From Saccoglossus kowalevskii (taxonomy: Eukaryota > Hemichordata > Enteropneusta > Harrimaniidae): DNA of 35,485 nucleotides. Position numbers and translations under genes: made by a program. Positions 10,771-24,567 of the stretch are shown here, in pieces. The stretch is taken from the NCBI RefSeq assembly GCF_000003605.2, contig NW_003116722.1, forward strand, positions 1-35,485. The letters are read 5' to 3'. The notes under the pieces are model-generated. The model saw only the letters and a list, made by a program, of their open reading frames with translations, did no database searches and was not told the origin of the DNA. Each line of letters opens with the position of its first letter. Position 1 is the stretch's first letter.

Positions 10771-11354
10771 ATTGCTCTTCATATATTGCACATCACAGCT
10801 CCCACCAATGTGACATTATTTTATGCAGATTGCTATTCATATATTGTACATCACAGCTTCCACCAATGTGACATTATATTAGGCAGATTGTTATTCATAT
10901 ATTGTACATCACAGCTTCCACCAATGTGTCATTATATTATGCAAGATTGCTCTTCATGTATTGTACATCACAGCTTCCACCAATGTGACATTATATTATG
11001 CAGATTGCTCTTCATATATTGTACATCACAGCTTCCACCAATGTGACATTATATTATGCAAGATTGCTCTTCATATATTGTACATCACAGCTCCCACCAA
11101 TGTGACATTATTTTATGCAGATTGCTATTCATATATTGTACATCACAGCTTCCACCAATGTGACATTATATTAGGCAGATTGTTATTCATATATTGTACA
11201 TCACAGCTTCCACCAATGTGTCATTACATTATGCAAGATTGCTCTTCATGTATTGTACATCACAGCTTCCACCAATGTGACATTATATTATGCTGATTGC
11301 TCTTCATATATTGTACATCACAGCTTCCACCAATGTGACATTATATTATGCAGA
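10771..11354 (+). repeat. Tandem duplication of a 292-bp, five-monomer unit
   Basis: Two adjacent units, 10771-11062 and 11063-11354, share the order CTCCCACC, ATTTTATGC, ATTAGGCAGATTG, GTTATTCATA and TTCATGTATTG at a constant offset of 292 bp. Differences include TTGCACATC against TTGTACATC, and ATGCAGATTG against ATGCTGATTG. Five monomers, three of 58 bp and two of 59 bp, account for the length. Confidence 0.8.
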
Positions 11355-12533
11355 TTGCTTTTCATATATTGTACATCACAGCTTCCACCAATGTGACATT
11401 ATATTATGCAGGTTGCTATTCATATATTATACATCACAGCTTCCACCAATGTGTCATTATAATATGCAGATTGCTATTCATATATTGTACATCCCAGCTT
11501 TCACCAATGTGTCATTATATTATGCAGATTGCTATTCATATATTGTTCATCCCAGCTTTCACCAACGTATCATTATATTATGCAGATTGGTCTTCATACA
11601 TTTTACAATAGAGCTTCCACCAATGTGACATTATATTATGCAGATTGCTCTTCATATATTGTACATCACAGCTTCCACCAATGTGACATTATATTATGCA
11701 GATTGCTCTTCATATATTGTACATCACAGCTTCCACCAATGTGACATTATATTATGCAAGATTGCTCTCATATATTGTATTATCGCAGCTCCCACCATTG
11801 TGACATTATATTATGCAGATTGCTCTTCATATATTGTATATCACAGCTTCCACCAATGTGACATTATATTTTGCAAGATTGCTCTTCATATATTGTACAT
11901 CACAGCTTCCACCAATGTGACATTATATTATGCAAGATTGCTCTTCATATATTGTACATCACAGCTCCCACCAATGTGACATTATTTTATGCAGATTGCT
12001 ATTCATATATTTACATCACAGCTTCCACCAATGTGACATCATATTAATCAGATTGTTATTCATATATTGTACATCACAGCTTCCACCAATGTGTCATTAT
12101 ATTATGCAAGATTGCTCTTCATATATTTTATATCACAGCTTCCACCAATGTGACATTATATTATGCAGATTGCTCTTCATATATTGTACATTACAGCTTC
12201 CACCAATGTGACATTATATTATGCAAGAGTGCTCTTCATATATTGTACATCACAGCTTCCACCAATGTGACATTATATTATGCAAGATTGCTCTTCATAT
12301 ATTGTACATCACAGCTTCCACCAATGTGACATTATATTATGCAAGATTGCTCTTCATATATTGTACATTACAGTTCCCACCAATGTGACATTATTTTATG
12401 CAGATTGCTCTTCATATATTGTACATCACAGCTTCCACCAATGTGACATTATATTATGCAGATTGATATTCATATATTGTACATCACAGGTTCCACCAAT
12501 GTGACATTATATTATGCAAGATTGCTCTTCATA

Positions 12534-14316
12534 TATTGTATATCACAGTTTCCACCAATGTGACATTATATTTTGCAAGATTGCTCTTCATATATTGTAC
12601 ATCACAGCTTCCACCAATGTGACATTATATTATGCAAGATTGCTCTTCATATATTGTACATTACAGTTCCCACCAATGTGACATTATTTTATGCAGATTG
12701 CTATTCATATATTGTACATCACAGCTTCCACCAATGTGACATTATATTATGCAGATTGTTATTCATATATTGTACATCACAGCTTCCACCAATGTGTCAT
12801 TATATTATGCAAGATTGCTCTTCATATATTGTACATCACAGCTTCCACCAATGTGACATTATATTATGCAGATTGATATTCATATATTGTACATCACAGG
12901 TTCCACCAATGTGACATTATATTATGCAAGATTGCTCTTCAGATATTGTACATCACAGCTTCCACCAATGTAACATTATATTATGCAAGATTGCTATTCA
13001 TATATTGTACATCACAGCTTCCACCAATGTGTCATTATATTATGCAGATTGCTCTTCATATATTGTACATCACAGCTTCCACCAATGTGACATTATATTA
13101 TGCAAGATTGCTCTTCATATATTGTACATCACAGCATCCACCAATGTAACATTATATTATGCAAGATTGCTATTCATATATTGTACATCACAGCTTCCAC
13201 CAATGTGTCATTATATTATGCAAGATTGCTCTTCATATATTGTACATCACAGCTGCCAATGGGACATTACATTATGCTGATTGCTATTCATATATTGTAC
13301 ATCACAGCTTCCACCAATGTGACATTATATTATGCAAGATTGCTCTTCATATAATATACATCACAGCTTCCTCCAATGTGACATTATATTATGCAAGATT
13401 GCTCTTCATATATTGTATATCGCACCTCCCACCAATGTGACATTATATTATGCAGATTGCTATTCATATATTGTATATCACAGCTTCCAAGAATGTGACA
13501 TTATATTTTGCAAGATTGCTCTTCATATATTGTAAATCACAGCTTCCACCAATGTGACATTATATAATGCAAGATTGCTCTTCATATATTGTACATTACT
13601 GTTCCCACCAATGTGACATTATTTTATGCAGATTGCTATTCATATATTGTTCATCACAGCTTCCACCAATGTGACATTATATTATGCAGATTGTTATTCA
13701 TATATTGTACATCACAGCTTCCACCAATGTGTCATTATATTATGCAAGGTTGCTCTTCATATATTGTACATCACAGCTTCCACCAATGTGACATTATATT
13801 ATGCAGATTGATATTCATATATTGTACATCACAGCTTCCACCAATGTGACATTATATTATGCAAGATTGCTCTTCATATATTGTACATCACAGCTTCCAC
13901 CAATGTAACATTATATTATGCAAGATTGCTATTCATATATTGTACATCACAGCTTCCACCAATGTGTCATTATATTATAGAGATTGCTCTTCATATATTG
14001 TACATCACAGCTTCCACCAATGTGACATTATATTATGCAAGATTGCTCTTCATATATTGTACATCACAGCTTCCACCAATGTAACATTATATTATGCAAG
14101 ATTGCTATTCATATATTGTACATCACAGCTTCCACCAATGTGTCATTATATTATGCAAGATTGCTCTTCATATATTGTACATCACAGCTGCCAATGGAAC
14201 ATTACATTATGCTGATTGCTATTCATATATTGTACATCACAGCTTCCACCAATGTGACATTATATTATGCAAGATTGCTCTTCATATAATATACATCACA
14301 GCTTCCACCAATGTAA
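12534..14316 (+). repeat. Right partner of the 6.3-kb-offset block
   Basis: This block is collinear with 6220-8005. Its first part (12540-13560) also matches about 14758-15778 at an offset of 2218 bp. Its last part (about 13590-14600) matches about 34315-35330 at an offset of 20726 bp, so it overlaps several duplicate sets. Confidence 0.8.
12540..13560 (+). repeat. Block shared with about 14758-15778 (offset 2218 bp)
   Basis: A constant 2218-bp offset links the two regions from the TATATCACAG monomer onward. It runs through the GTACATTACAG-TTCCC monomer, GTTATTC, GATATTC, the AATGTAACATT monomers, a 55-bp CAGCTG monomer and the CATATAATATACATC monomer. The copies have drifted at several sites, for example CACAGGTTCC against CACAGCTTCC and TCGCACCTCC against TCGCAGCTCC. 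Confidence 0.7.
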
Positions 14317-16469
14317 CATTATATTATGCAGATTGCTATTCATATATTGTACATCACAGCTTCTACCAATGTGTCATTATAATATGCAGATTGCTATTCA
14401 TATATTGTACATCCCAGCTTTCACCAATGTGTCATTATATTACGCAGATTGCTATTCATATATTGTACATCCCAGCTTTCACCAATGTATCATTATATTA
14501 TGCAGCTTGGTCTTCATACATTTTACAATAGAGCTTCCACTAATGTGACATTATATTATGCAGATTGCTCTTCATATATTGTACATCACATCTTCCACCA
14601 ATGTGACATTATATTATGCAGATTGCTCTTCATATATTGTACATCACAGCTTCCACCAATGTGACATTATATTATGCAAGATTGCTCTTCATATATTGTA
14701 TATCGCAGCTCCCACCAATGTGACATTATATTATGCAGATTGCTATTCATATATTGTATATCACAGCTTCCACCAATGTGACATTATATTTTGCAAGATT
14801 GCTCTTCATATATTGTACATCACAGCTTCCACCAATGTGACATCATATTATGCAAGATTGCTCTTCATATATTGTACATTACAGTTCCCACCAATGTGAC
14901 ATTATTTTATGCAGATTGCTATTCATATATTGTACATCACAGCTTCCACCAATGTGACATTATATTATGCAGATTGTTATTCATATATTGTACATCACAG
15001 CTTCCACCAATGTGTCATTATATTATGCAAGATTGCTCTTCATATATTGTACATCACAGCTTCCACCAATGTGACATTATATTATGCAGATTGATATTCA
15101 TATATTGTACATCACAGCTTCCACCAATGTGACATTATATTATGCAAGATTGCTCTTCATATATTGTACATCACAGCTTCCACCAATGTAACATTATATT
15201 ATGCAAGATTGCTATTCATATATTGTACATCACAGCTTCCACCAATGTGTCATTATATTATGCAGATTGCTCTTCATATATTGTACATCATAGCTTCCAC
15301 CAATGTGACATTATATTATGCAAGATTGCTCTTCATATATTGTACATCACAGCTTCCACCAATGTAACATTATATTATGCAAGATTGCTATTCATATATT
15401 GTACATCACAGCTTCCACCAATGTGTCATTATATTATGCAAGATTGCTCTTCATATATTGTACATCACAGCTGCCAATGGGACATTACATTATGCTGATT
15501 GCTATTCATATATTGTACATCACAGCTTCCACCAATGTGACATTATATTATGCAAGATTGCTCTTCATATAATATACATCACAGCTTCCACCAATGTGAC
15601 ATTATATTATGCAAGATTGCTTTTCATATATTGTATATCGCAGCTCCCACCAATGTGACATTATATTATGCAGATTGCTATTCATATATTGTATATCACA
15701 GCTTCCACCAATGTGACATTATATTTTGCAAGATTGCTCTTCATATATTGTACATCACAGCTTCCACCAATGTGACATTATATTATGCAAGATTGCTCTT
15801 CATATATTGTACATCACAGCTGCCAATGGGACATTACATCATGCTGATTGCTATTCATATATTGTACATCACAGCTTCCACCAATGTGTCATTATATTAT
15901 AGAGATTGCTCTCATATATGTACATCACAGCTTCCACCAATGTGACATTATATTATGCAAGATTGCTCTTCATATATTGTACATCACAGCTTCCACCAAT
16001 GTAACATTATATTATGCAAGATTGCTATTCATATATTGTACATCACAGCTTCCACCAATGTGTCATTATATTATGCAAGATTGCTCTTCATATATTGTAC
16101 ATCACAGCTGCCAATGGAACATTACATTATGCTGATTGCTCTTCATATATTGTACATCACAGCTTCCACCAATGTGACATTATATTATGCAAGATTGCTC
16201 TTCATATATTGTATATCGCAGCTCCCACCATTGTGACATTATATTATGCAGATTGCTCTTCATATATTGTATATCACAGCTTCCACCAATGTGACATTAT
16301 ATTTTGCAAGATTGCTCTTCATATATTGTACATCACAGCTTCCACCAATGTGACATTATATTATGCAAGATTGCTCTTCATATATTGTACATCACAGCTC
16401 CCACCAATGTGACATTATTTTATGCAGATTGCTATTCATATATTTACATCACAGCTTCCACCAATGTGA

Positions 16470-17390
16470 CATCATATTAATCAGATTGTTATTCATATAT
16501 TGTACATCACAGCTTCCACCAATGTGTCATTATATTATGCAAGATTGCTCTTCATATATTTTATATCACAGCTTCCACCAATGTGACATTATATTATGCA
16601 GATTGCTCTTCATATATTGTACATTACAGCTTCCACCAATGTGACATTATATTATGCAAGAGTGCTCTTCATATATTGTACATCACAGCTTCCACCAATG
16701 TGACATTATATTATGCAAGATTGCTCTTCATATATTGTACATCACAGCTTCCACCAATGTGTCATTATATTATGCAAGATTGCTCTTCATATATTGTACA
16801 TCACAGCTTCCACCAATGTATCATTATATTATGCAGATTGCTCTTCATATATTGTACATCACAGCTTCCACCAATGTGACATTATATTATGCAGATTGCT
16901 CTTCATATATTGTACATCACAGCTTCCACCAATGTGACATTATATTATGCAAGATTGCTCTTCATATATTGTATATCGCAGCTCCCACCAATGTGACATT
17001 ATATTATGCAGATTGCTATTCATATATTGTATATCACAGTTTCCACCAATGTGACATTATATTTTGCAAGATTGCTCTTCATATATTGTACATCACAGCT
17101 TCCACCAATGTGACATTATATTATGCAAGATTGCTCTTCATATATTGTACATTACAGTTCCCACCAATGTGACATTATTTTATGCAGATTGCTATTCATA
17201 TATTGTACATCACAGCTTCCACCAATGTGACATTATATTATGCAGATTGTTATTCATATATTGTACATCACAGCTTCCACCAATGTGTCATTATATTATG
17301 CAAGATTGCTCTTCATATATTGTACATCACAGCTTCCACCAATGTGACATTATATTATGCAGATTGATATTCATATATTGTACATCACAG
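16470..17390 (+). repeat. Block shared with about 33640-34560 (offset 17170 bp)
   Basis: The two copies are collinear from GATTGTTATTC at 16484 and 33654. Shared markers are ATTTTATATCACAG, GCAAGAGTGC, the TATATCGCAGCTCCC monomer, CACAGTTTCC and the GATATTCATA monomer. The partner has CAGCATCC near 33858 where this copy has CAGCTTCC. It also lost two bases just upstream, giving CAGCTCCACC and CATATAATC near 33626-33650. Confidence 0.75.
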
Positions 17391-18455
17391 GTTCCACCAA
17401 TGTGACATTATATTATGCAAGATTGCTCTTCAGATATTGTACATCACAGCTTCCACCAATGTAACATTATATTATGCAAGATTGCTATTCATATATTGTA
17501 CATCACAGCTTCCACCAATGTGTCATTATATTATGCAGATTGCTCTTCATATATTGTACATCACAGCTTCCACCAATGTGACATTATATTATGCAAGATT
17601 GCTCTTCATATATTGTACATCACAGCATCCACCAATGTAACATTATATTATGCAATATTGCTATTCATATATTGTACATCACAGCTTCCACCAATGTGTC
17701 ATTATATTATGCAAGATTGCTCTTCATATATTGTACATCACAGCTGCCAATGGGACATTACATTATGCTGATTGCTATTCATATATTGTACATCACAGCT
17801 TCCACCAATGTGACATTATATTATGCAAGATTGCTCTTCATATAATATACATCACAGCTTCCTCCAATGTGACATTATATTATGCAGATTGCTCTTCATA
17901 TATTGTATCGGGAACATTTAGTTACAGTTATTGATTCGTATTTACTCGTATTCTTTCCGCATATATAGTACATCACAGCTCCCACCAATGTGACATTATA
18001 TTATGCAGATTGCTCTTCATATATTGTATATCACAGCTTCCACCAATGTAACATTATATTATGCAGATTGCTCTTCATATATTGTATATCACAGCTTCCA
18101 CCAATGTAACATTATATTATGCAGATTGCTCTTCATATATTGTACATAACAGCTTTCACCAATGTAACATTATATTATGCAAGATTGCTATTCATATATT
18201 GTACATCACAGCTGCCACCAATGTGTCACTATATTATGCAAGATTGCTCTTCATATATTGTACATCACAGCTTCCACCAATGTGACATTACAGTATGCAA
18301 GATTGCTCTTCATATATTGTACATCACAGCTGCCACCAATGGGACATTATATTATGATGATTGCTATTCATGTATTGTACATCACAGCTTCCACCAATGT
18401 GACATTATGTTATGCAAGATTGCTCTTCATATAATGTACATCACAGCTTCCACCA
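17050..18455 (+). repeat. Block of about 1.4 kb shared with 30540-31945, carrying 63-bp copy 2
   Basis: A constant offset of 13490 bp links the two copies. Shared rare markers are TTCAGATATTG, CAGCATCCACC, CTTCCTCC, the 63-bp segment, GTACATAACAGCTTTC, CAGCTGCCACCAATG, ATTACAGTATGC, ATTATGATGATTG and ATTATGTTATGC. Few differences were seen, for example GCAATATTGC here at about 17655 against GCAAGATTGC, and TTGTACATC near 17438 against TTGTTCATC. Confidence 0.8.
17908..17970 (+). repeat. 63-bp non-monomer segment, copy 2
   Basis: The sequence is identical to copy 1 and sits at the same monomer position. The left flank is a CTTCCTCC-type monomer followed by GCAGATTGC. The right flank is one CTCCCACC monomer, then TATATCACAG monomers with AATGTAACATT. 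The same flanks surround copy 5, 13490 bp away, so the two copies moved as parts of a block of about 1.4 kb. Confidence 0.9.
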
Positions 18456-19286
18456 ATGTGACATAATATTATGCAGATTGCTCTTCATATATTGTACATC
18501 ACAGCTTCCACCAATGTTACATTATATTATGCAAGATTGCTCTTCATATATTGTACATCACAGCTTCCACCAATGTGACATTATATTATGCAGGTTGCTC
18601 TTCATATATTGTACATCACAGCTTCCACCAATGTATCATTATATTATGCAGGTTGCTATTCATATATTGTGCATCACAGCTTCCACCAATGTATCATTAT
18701 ATTATGCAGGTTGCTATTCATATATTGTGCATCACAGCTTCCACCAATGTGTCATTATCATATGCAGATTGCTATTCATATATTGTACATCCCAGCTTTC
18801 ACCAATGTGTCATTATATTACGCAGATTACTATTCATATATTGTACATCCCAGCTTTCACCAATGTATCATTATATTATGCAGATTGCTCTTCATACATT
18901 TTACAATACAGCTTCCAGTAATGTGTCATTACATTATGCAGATTGCTCTTCGTATATTGTACATCACAGCTTCCACTAATGTGACATTATATTATGAAAG
19001 ATTGCTATTCATATATTGTACATCACAGCTACCACCAATGTGTCATTATATTATGCAAGATTGCTCTTCATATATTGTACATTACAGCTTCCACCAATGT
19101 GACATTATATTATGCAGATTGCTATTCATATATTGTACATCACAGCTTCCACCAATGTGACATTATATTATGCAAGATTGCTATTCATATATTGTACATC
19201 CCAGCTTTCACCAATGTGTCATTATATTATGCAGATTGCTATTCATATATTGTTCATCCCAGCTTTCACCAATGTATCATTATATT

Positions 19287-21054
19287 ATGCAAGATTGCTC
19301 TTCATATATTGTACATCACAGCTTCCACCAATGTAACATTATATTATGCAAGATTGCTATTCATATATTGTACATCACAGCTTCCACCAATGTGTCATTA
19401 TATTATGCAAGATTGCTCTTCATATATTGTACATCACAGCTGCCAATGGGACATTACATTATGCTGATTGCTATTCATATATTGTACATCACAGCTTCCA
19501 CCAATGTGACATTATATTATGCAAGATTGCTCTTCATATAATATACATCACAGCTTCCACCAATGTGACATTATATTATGCAAGATTGCTTTTCATATAT
19601 TGTATATCGCAGCTCCCACCAATGTGACATTATATTATGCAGATTGCTATTCATATATTGTATATCACAGCTTCCACCAATGTGACATTATATTTTGCAA
19701 GATTGCTCTTCATATATTGTACATCACAGCTTCCACCAATGTGACATTATATTATGCAAGATTGCTCTTCATATATTGTACATCACAGCTGCCAATGGGA
19801 CATTACATCATGCTGATTGCTATTCATATATTGTACATCACAGCTTCCACCAATGTGACATTATATTATGCAAGATTGCTCTTCATATGTTGTACATCAC
19901 AGCTTCCACCAATGTGACATTATATTATGCAAGATTGCTCTTCATATATTGTACATCACAGCTTCCACCAATGTGACATTATATTATGCAGGTTGCTCTT
20001 CATATATTTTACATCACAACTTCCACCATAGTATCATTATATTATGAAGGTTGCTATTCATATATTGTACATCACAGCTTCTACCAATGTGTCATTATAA
20101 TATGCAGATTGCTATTCATATATTGTACATCCCAGCTTTCACCAATGTGTCATTATATTACGCAGATTGCTATTCATATATTGTACATCCCAGCTTTCAC
20201 CAATGTATCATTATATTATGCAGATTGCTCTTCATACATTTTACAATACAGCTTCCAGCAATATGTCATTACATTATGCAGATTGCTCTTCATATATTGT
20301 ACATCACAGCTCCCACCAATGTGACATTATATTATGCAGATTGCTCTTCGTATATTGTACATCACAGCTTCCACTAATGTGACATTATATTATGCAAGAT
20401 TGCTATTCATATATTGTACATCACAGCTACCACCAATGTGTCATTATATTATGCAAGATTGCTCTTCATATATTGTACATTACAGCTTCCACCAATGTGA
20501 CATTATATTATGCAAGATTGCTATTCATATATTGTACATCACAGTTTCCATCAATGTGACATTATATTCTGCAAGATTGCTCTTCATATATTGTACATCA
20601 CAGCTTCCACCAATGTGACATTATATTATGCAGATTGCTCTTCATATATTGTACATCACAGCTTCCACCAATGTGTCATTATAATATGCAGATTGCTATT
20701 CATATATTGTACATCCCAGCTTTCACCAATGTGTCATTATATTATGCAGATTGCTATTCATATATTGTACATCCCAGCTTTCACTAATGTATCATTATAT
20801 TATGCAGATTGCTCTTCATACATTTTACAATACAGCTTCCAGCAATGTGTCATTACATTATGCAGGTTGCTCTTCATATATTGTATCGGGAACATTTAGT
20901 TACAGTTATTGATTCGTATTTACTCGTATTCTTTCCGCATATATAGTACATCACAGCTCCCACCACTGTGACATTATATTATGCAGATTGCTCTTCATAT
21001 ATTGTACATCACAGCTTCCACCAATGTGACATTACATTAGGCAAGATTGCTCTT
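19287..21054 (+). repeat. Right partner of the 11.5-kb-offset block, carrying 63-bp copy 3
   Basis: This block is collinear with 7724-9550 except for one missing 59-bp monomer. The part from about 20170 to 21006 is also collinear with about 23789-24625 at an offset of 3619 bp, up to the change of flank type next to the 63-bp segment. Confidence 0.8.
20886..20948 (+). repeat. 63-bp non-monomer segment, copy 3
   Basis: The sequence is identical to the other copies. Both flanks match copy 1 at an offset of 11504 bp, including the GCAGGTTGC junction before it and the ATTAGGCAAG monomer after it. One difference from copy 1 is CCACTGTG just downstream, where copy 1 has CCAATGTG. Confidence 0.9.
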
Positions 21055-21599
21055 CATATATTGTATATCACAGCTTCCACCAATGTGACATTATATTATG
21101 CAGATTGCTCTTCATATATTGTATATCACAGCTTCCACCAATGTCACATTATATTATGCAGATTGCTCTTCATATATTGTACATCACAGCTTCCACCAAT
21201 GTGACATTATATTAGGCAGATTGTTATTCATATATTGTACATCACAGCTTCCACCAATGTGTCATTATATTATGCAAGATTGCTCTTCATGTATTGTACA
21301 TCACAGCTTCCACCAATGTGACATTATATTATGCAGATTGCTCTTCATATATTGTACATCACAGCTTCCACCAATGTGACATTATATTATGCAGATTGCT
21401 CTTCATATATTGTACATCACAGCTTCCACCAATGTGACATTATATTATGCAGGTTGCTATTCATATATTATACATCACAGCTTCCACCAATGTGTCATTA
21501 TAATATGCAGATTGCTATTCATATATTGTACATCCCAGCTTTCACCAATGTGTCATTATATTATGCAGATTGCTATTCATATATTGTTCATCCCAGCTT

Positions 21600-23800
21600 T
21601 CACCAACGTATCATTATATTATGCAGATTGGTCTTCATACATTTTACAATAGAGCTTCCACCAATGTGACATTATATTATGCAGATTGCTCTTCATATAT
21701 TGTACATCACAGCTTCCACCAATGTGACATTATATTATGCAGATTGCTCTTCATATATTGTACATCACAGCTTCCACCAATGTGACATTATATTATGCAA
21801 GATTGCTCTTCATATATTGTATATCGCAGCTCCCACCATTGTGACATTATATTATGCAGATTGCTCTTCATATATTGTATATCACAGCTTCCACCAATGT
21901 GACATTATATTTTGCAAGATTGCTCTTCATATATTGTACATCACAGCTTCCACCAATGTTACATTATATTATGCAAGATTGCTCTTCATATATTGTACAT
22001 CACAGCTTCCACCAATGTGACATTATATTATGCAGGTTGCTCTTCATATATTGTACATCACAGCTTCCACCAATGTATCATTATATTATGCAGGTTGCTA
22101 TTCATATATTGTGCATCACAGCTTCCACCAATGTATCATTATATTATGCAGGTTGCTATTCATATATTGTGCATCACAGCTTCCACCAATGTGTCATTAT
22201 CATATGCAGATTGCTATTCATATATTGTACATCCCAGCTTTCACCAATGTGTCATTATATTACGCAGATTACTATTCATATATTGTACATCCCAGCTTTC
22301 ACCAATGTATCATTATATTATGCAGATTGCTCTTCATACATTTTACAATACAGCTTCCAGTAATGTGTCATTACATTATGCAGATTGCTCTTCGTATATT
22401 GTACATCACAGCTTCCACTAATGTGACATTATATTATGCAAGATTGCTATTCATATATTGTACATCACAGCTACCACCAATGTGTCATTATATTATGCAA
22501 GATTGCTCTTCATATATTGTACATTACAGCTTCCACCAATGTGACATTATATTATGCAGATTGCTATCCATATATTGTACATCACAGCTTCCACCAATGT
22601 GACATTATATTATGCAAGATTGCTATTCATATATTGTACATCCCAGCTTTCACCAATGTGTCATTATATTATGCAGATTGCTATTCATATATTGTTCATA
22701 CCAGCTTTCACCAATGTATCATTATATTATGCAGATTGGTCTTCATACATTTTACAATAGAGCTTCCACCAATGTGACATTATATTATGCAGATTGCTCT
22801 TCATATATTGTACATCACAGCTTCCACCAATGTGACATTATATTATGCAGATTGCTCTTCATATATTGTACATCACAGCTTCCACCAATGTGACATTATA
22901 TTATGCAAGATTGCTCTTCATATATTGTATATCGCAGCTCCCACCAATGTGACATTATATTATGCAGATTGCTATTCATATATTGTATATCACAGCTTCC
23001 ACCAATGTGACATTATATTTTGCAAGATTGCTCTTCATATATTGTACATCACAGCTTCCACCAATGTTACATTATATTATGCAAGATTGCTCTTCATATA
23101 TTGTACATCACAGCTTCCACCAATGTGACATTATATTATGCAGGTTGCTCTTCATATATTGTACATCACAGCTTCCACCAATGTATCATTATATTATGCA
23201 GGTTGCTATTCATATATTGTGCATCACAGCTTCCACCAATGTATCATTATATTATGCAGGTTGCTATTCATATATTGTGCATCACAGCTTCCACCAATGT
23301 GTCATTATCATATGCAGATTGCTATTCATATATTGTACATCCCAGCTTTCACCAATGTGTCATTATATTACGCAGATTACTATTCATATATTGTACATCT
23401 CAGCTTTCACCAATGTATCATTATATTATGCAGATTGCTCTTCATACATTTTACAATACAGCTTCCAGTAATGTGTCATTACATTATGCAGATTGCTCTT
23501 CGTATATTGTACATCACAGCTTCCACTAATGTGACATTATATTATGCAAGATTGCTATTCATATATTGTACATCACAGCTACCAGCAATGTGTCATTATA
23601 TTATGCAAGATTGCTCTTCATATATTGTACATTACAGCTTCCACCAATGTGACATTATATTATGCAGATTGCTATCCATATATTGTACATCACAGCTTCC
23701 ACCAATGTGACATTATATTATGCAAGATTGCTATTCATATATTGTACATCCCAGCTTTCACCAATGTGTCATTATATTATGCAGATTGCTATTCATATAT
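21600..23800 (+). repeat. 1108-bp (19-monomer) higher-order repeat, tandem pair A
   Basis: A constant 1108-bp offset links about 21600-22700 with 22708-23800. The order of markers is the TTGGTCTTCATAC monomer, TATATCGCAG, ATATTTTGCAAG, AATGTTACATT, two ATTGTGCATCACAG monomers, TCATTATCATATGC, ATTACGCAG, CTTCGTATATTG, CAGCTACCACC and GCTATCC. Differences include CCATTGTGAC against CCAATGTGAC near 21837, CATCTCAGC near 23398, and CTACCAGCAATG near 23580. Confidence 0.8.
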
Positions 23801-24504
23801 TGTACATCCCAGCTTTCACCAATGTATCATTATATTATGCAGATTGCTCTTCATACATTTTACAATACAGCTTCCAGCAATATGTCATTACATTATGCAG
23901 ATTGCTCTTCATATATTGTACATCACAGCTCCCACCAATGTGACATTATATTATGCAGATTGCTCTTCGTATATTGTACATCACAGCTTCCACTAATGTG
24001 ACATTATATTATGCAAGATTGCTATTCATATATTGTACATCACAGCTACCACCAATGTGTCATTATATTATGCAAGATTGCTCTTCATATATTGTACATT
24101 ACAGCTTCCACCAATGTGACATTATATTATGCAAGATTGCTATTCATATATTGTACATCACAGTTTCCACCAATGTGACATTATATTCTGCAAGATTGCT
24201 CTTCATATATTGTACATCACAGCTTCCACCAATGTGACATTATATTATGCAGATTGCTCTTCATATATTGTACATCACAGCTTCCACCAATGTGTCATTA
24301 TAATATGCAGATTGCTATTCATATATTGTACATCCCAGCTTTCACCAATGTGTCATTATATTATGCAGATTGCTATTCATATATTGTACATCCCAGCTTT
24401 CACTAATGTATCATTATATTATGCAGATTGCTCTTCATACATTTTACAATACAGCTTCCAGCAATGTGTCATTACATTATGCAGATTGCTCTTCATATAT
24501 TGTA

Positions 24505-24567
24505 TCGGGAACATTTAGTTACAGTTATTGATTCGTATTTACTCGTATTCTTTCCGCATATATAGTA
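24505..24567 (+). repeat. 63-bp non-monomer segment, copy 4 (mixed flanks)
   Basis: The sequence is identical to the other copies. The upstream monomers (ATACATTTTACAATACAG, then CCAGCAATGTGTC) match copy 3 at an offset of 3619 bp. From the GCAGATTGC just before the segment, and throughout the downstream flank with TATATCACAG and AATGTAACATT, it matches copies 2 and 5 (6597 bp from copy 2). The flank types therefore switch within about 50 bp upstream of the segment. Confidence 0.9.

Noticed and set aside
18588-19160. 190-codon open frame, and similar frames throughout the plus strand
   Set aside because: These are translations of the tandem repeat. They cycle through all three frames of the monomer, end at the same TGA in AATGTGACATT, overlap each other in several frames and show no codon-level constraint.
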